A DNA stretch of 49,464 nt. Origin: a virus. Made by a program: the position numbers and the translations under genes. The stretch's first letter is position 1; each line of letters begins with the position of its first letter. This document shows positions 47,485 through 49,464 of this stretch, piece after piece. The notes under the pieces were generated by a model, which worked only from the letters and a program-made list of their open reading frames with translations, had not been told where the DNA came from and did no database searches. Location: positions 1 to 49,464 of IMG/VR virus record IMGVR_UViG_3300001683_001646; one strand, written 5' to 3'.

Positions 47485-47837
47485 GAGTATCAGAAAAACA
47501 ACTTATTCGGATGATGCGCGAAGAGTATAAAGCACATCTTGAAAGTGTAATCAAAGAGCTTTCTGAAAAGCCAGCTGACGAAATGCAGCCGAGCCAGGAT
47601 GTCGAAGATCCTGGTGACACCAAGAAAGATGAAAAGCCTAAGGACAAAGAGCCTCGCGTAAAATACGACAAGCTTTCAATTGATACGAGGGTGACTCACA
47701 TGCCTTCTGGCGGCCCCCGCGGGTTTGAGTATACCGTAGTATCTATCGGTCCTGACACTGCGTCTCTTGTTGCAGGAGACGGTGAAAGGTTAGAAGTTGA
47801 CAAACAAGAACTTGAAAAAGATTATGTGGTGGACTAA
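47481..47837 (+). CDS. Small protein with N-terminal amphipathic tag
   Basis: A 118-residue protein starting at GTG 47481, which overlaps the previous stop codon. The tag is RVSEKQLIRMMREEY, followed by a second helix (HLESVIKELSEK). A charged Pro/Lys/Asp linker (40-65) precedes a small beta-rich domain (FEYTVVSIGPDTASLVAGDGERLEV) that looks like an SH3-like fold. Function is unknown. It is one of four consecutive small tagged genes. Confidence 0.65.
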   Translation: MRVSEKQLIRMMREEYKAHLESVIKELSEKPADEMQPSQDVEDPGDTKKDEKPKDKEPRVKYDKLSIDTRVTHMPSGGPRGFEYTVVSIGPDTASLVAGDGERLEVDKQELEKDYVVD

Positions 47838-48521
47838 ATGATTACAAAGAAAGAAGTAAAGGGCGTGATAAGAGATGCACTCGGTTTCGAAGAAGAGACA
47901 GTTTCTGAGTCGTTAGTTCTCCAAAAGAAGAAGTTCGATATACCTACGGAATTATTAACGCCCAAGAATAAGAAAGCACACGAAGGTCTATACGAGAAGT
48001 ATGTACAGACATTTAATCGTGTAAGTGCAGAATTAGACGCTGCGAGTAGAGAAGATGCAGATCTTAATTACTCGAACTTTAGATGTCTCAAGCTCGATGA
48101 AACGTATAACATGAATGCTGTTTATCTACATGAGCTTTATTTTAATAATATAGGTGACACCCAGAGCGAGATCTCAATGAACACGCTTTCTTTCATGCGC
48201 CTCGAGAGGGACTTCGGGACATTTGACTCATGGCAGGAAGACTTTATTGCCTGCGCAAAATCAGCTAGGAATGGCTGGGTAGTGACAGGTTATAATACAT
48301 ACACACAACGATACATGAACGCAGTTATTGATTTACACAGCGGCAATGTTCCCATGGGATTTTATCCAGTCATCGTTTTAGATGTGTGGGAACATGCTTA
48401 TTATCGCGACTATCTTTCTAAGCGCAAGTCTTATGTCTTCGCAATGATGAAGGAGCTTAATTGGGGTGTGATAGATGATAGATTTAAACGAGCCGAGCAG
48501 ATTGCTAAGGCACTTAAGTAA
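47838..48521 (+). CDS. Fe/Mn superoxide dismutase-like protein with N-terminal tag
   Basis: A 227-residue protein. Residues 1-25 are the tag (TKKEVKGVIRDAL). The rest follows the Fe/Mn-SOD layout. The first metal His is H48 in KAHEGLYEKYVQTFN (compare H-x8-YV-x3-N), the second is H98 in YLHELYFNN (compare NHTFYWN), and the third and fourth ligands are D182 and H186 in LDVWEHAYYRDYLSKR, the most diagnostic stretch of the family. NGWVVTGY matches the G-W segment before it. All four ligands are present, so it may dismutate superoxide. The loop between them is altered, so activity is not certain. It ends in a short basic helix. Confidence 0.82.
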   Translation: MITKKEVKGVIRDALGFEEETVSESLVLQKKKFDIPTELLTPKNKKAHEGLYEKYVQTFNRVSAELDAASREDADLNYSNFRCLKLDETYNMNAVYLHELYFNNIGDTQSEISMNTLSFMRLERDFGTFDSWQEDFIACAKSARNGWVVTGYNTYTQRYMNAVIDLHSGNVPMGFYPVIVLDVWEHAYYRDYLSKRKSYVFAMMKELNWGVIDDRFKRAEQIAKALK

Positions 48522-48533
48522 GGAACCAATACA

Positions 48534-48881
48534 ATGGCAAAGAAAATTTCAGAGTCTAAGATCAGGTCGATTGTTAGAAGACAACTCCAACTCAAGAAGT
48601 TGAATGAGCTACACAGTACTGTTGTAAATGAAGATGAGAAAAGAATGAACGTGTCTCAAGCAGCTGCCAAGGCAGAACTTAAAGTAGGCGGATCTATTCA
48701 AACAAAGATGGCTAAGCTTAAAGGTCTTCCTCGAGCATGGCTTATGAATGCTTTACCTCACATAATCGATGGTCTGGCCAACAAAGACATTAATAAACAA
48801 AGATTTGAGATGGCACTTGCCAAAATGAACATTGACAAGTCAGTGATCGTAACCCAGGCAGCTGAGGAAGAAGTCGAATAA
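48534..48881 (+). CDS. Small basic helical protein with N-terminal tag
   Basis: A 115-residue protein beginning KKISESKIRSIVRRQLQL, a more basic version of the shared tag. The remainder is helical (AAAKAELKVGGSIQTKMAKL, RAWLMNALPHIIDGLA) and ends acidic. No family is recognised. It lies 12 nt after the SOD-like gene, and its stop overlaps the next start by one base (TAATG). Confidence 0.62.
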   Translation: MAKKISESKIRSIVRRQLQLKKLNELHSTVVNEDEKRMNVSQAAAKAELKVGGSIQTKMAKLKGLPRAWLMNALPHIIDGLANKDINKQRFEMALAKMNIDKSVIVTQAAEEEVE

Positions 48882-49464
48882 TGAAAAAATTATCATCAGA
48901 TGAGATTAGAAGGATCATTAATGAAGAGGTATCCTTACTGAGAGAAGCAGTGTCTGGTGACATAGACTCTGTAGATCGTCAGATAGATGCACTACTTTTA
49001 GAGTATGAGGAAGATTCTCAAGAGACAAGGAACGAAGGAAAGACACTCAGATTAGCGCTCAAATACTTATTTGAAGCGTCTGAAGACGAAGAAGTTCCTG
49101 CTGAAGAAGAAGCCGAGCCCACCCCCGAAGAGGACCCGGATGCTGCAAGTGAAGAAGAAGTTCAAGACATGATAAAGAAGCTCAAAGTAGCCGGCTATGA
49201 TATAAGACTAACTGTCGACAATTCGTCAGTCGCTGTTGACGAGCCAGGTGAAGAAGTTCAACCGCCGTTGAATACAGATAGTTTTTCAGACAGAGTGGCG
49301 AGATTAATCAAGAACTATAAAAATCTTCTCAATGTCGAGACTGTTATCAGGTCCAGGGTGCGACAGTTTATGTTAGATAGATATGATAAAGCGTCAGCTG
49401 ATGATGTAGATGATAAGCTAGATGTACTCACACGAAAAGAAGGCACTTTTCTTGAAGATCCTGA
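48881..49464 (+). CDS. Tagged acidic protein, 3' end outside the window
   Basis: An open frame from ATG 48881 to the window edge, 194 codons without a stop. The N-terminus KKLSSDEIRRIINEEVSLL-REA is a clear copy of the shared tag, with LRE-A. A second (L/I)-x-E-A site is at YLFEAS (about 63-68). A Glu/Pro-rich acidic region (68-92) is followed by a small folded region (about 94-117) and a helical part (RLIKNYKNLLNVETVIRSRVRQFM). No family is recognised. The composition (acidic, helical, several cleavage-like sites) recalls phage head scaffold or core proteins. Confidence 0.7.
   Translation, partial: MKKLSSDEIRRIINEEVSLLREAVSGDIDSVDRQIDALLLEYEEDSQETRNEGKTLRLALKYLFEASEDEEVPAEEEAEPTPEEDPDAASEEEVQDMIKKLKVAGYDIRLTVDNSSVAVDEPGEEVQPPLNTDSFSDRVARLIKNYKNLLNVETVIRSRVRQFMLDRYDKASADDVDDKLDVLTRKEGTFLEDP

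Overview
The window is a gene-dense stretch of a lytic, tailed double-stranded DNA phage genome, most likely a myovirus-like marine phage of a Gram-negative host. The evidence is a T4-style replication set (gp32-like SSB, UvsX/RecA, 5' nuclease, DnaB-type helicase), a large nucleotide-metabolism set, long repetitive fibre proteins, an amidase endolysin, very tight gene packing with many 1-20 nt overlaps, and nearly complete + strand orientation. No integrase, tRNA, CRISPR array or insertion sequence was seen. The DNA is AT-leaning, with short GC-rich islands inside genes.

Layout: (1) 1-12.4 kb, replication and metabolism: a short family A DNA polymerase, SSB (followed by a strong terminator), UvsX, 5' nuclease, helicase, class II ribonucleotide reductase, IscU and IscA iron-sulfur assembly proteins, a ClpP-like protease and an endolysin. 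(2) 12.4-24.3 kb, virion surface genes: a 1600-residue protein made of two large tandem modules, a 420-residue fibre protein, a 1040-residue repetitive fibre protein, then small structural proteins. (3) 24.3-31.2 kb, accessory genes: a J-domain protein, a lipoprotein, the only minus-strand gene (metallophosphoesterase), a zincless Fpg/Nei glycosylase that probably starts at ATT, MazG-like dUTPase, ThyX-like protein, deoxyribosyltransferase-like protein, HAD phosphatase and a sugar epimerase. (4) 31.2-35.2 kb: two related HExxH metalloprotease-like genes, one fused to a DEDDh exonuclease, and a GT8 glycosyltransferase. (5) 35.2-44.4 kb: a complete DnaE-type DNA polymerase III alpha, a P-loop kinase / thymidylate-synthase-like fusion, a second epimerase, IMPDH/GMPR, cupin, thymidine kinase, DHH phosphoesterase and dCMP deaminase. 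(6) 44.4-49.5 kb: a 1012-residue probable internal virion protein followed by small proteins, one of them superoxide-dismutase-like; the last gene runs off the window.

The most unusual signal is a short amphipathic helix, roughly hydrophobic-R-x-hydrophobic-hydrophobic-x-E, often followed by A or S. It is shared by eleven otherwise unrelated proteins, at the N-terminus, at the C-terminus, or as an internal linker. It resembles in form and in its ending the capsid-targeting peptides of T4 internal proteins, which the prohead protease cuts after (L/I)-x-E. If it works the same way here, this phage packages an address-tagged cargo into its head: superoxide dismutase, metalloproteases, a 3'-5' exonuclease, a HAD phosphatase and others. 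A second theme is nucleotide and possibly base-modification chemistry: the TS-like domain carries Asp where thymidylate synthases have Asn, the ThyX has altered active-site residues, and a GT8 enzyme and two sugar epimerases lie in the same block. These functional links are inferences from sequence motifs read by eye.
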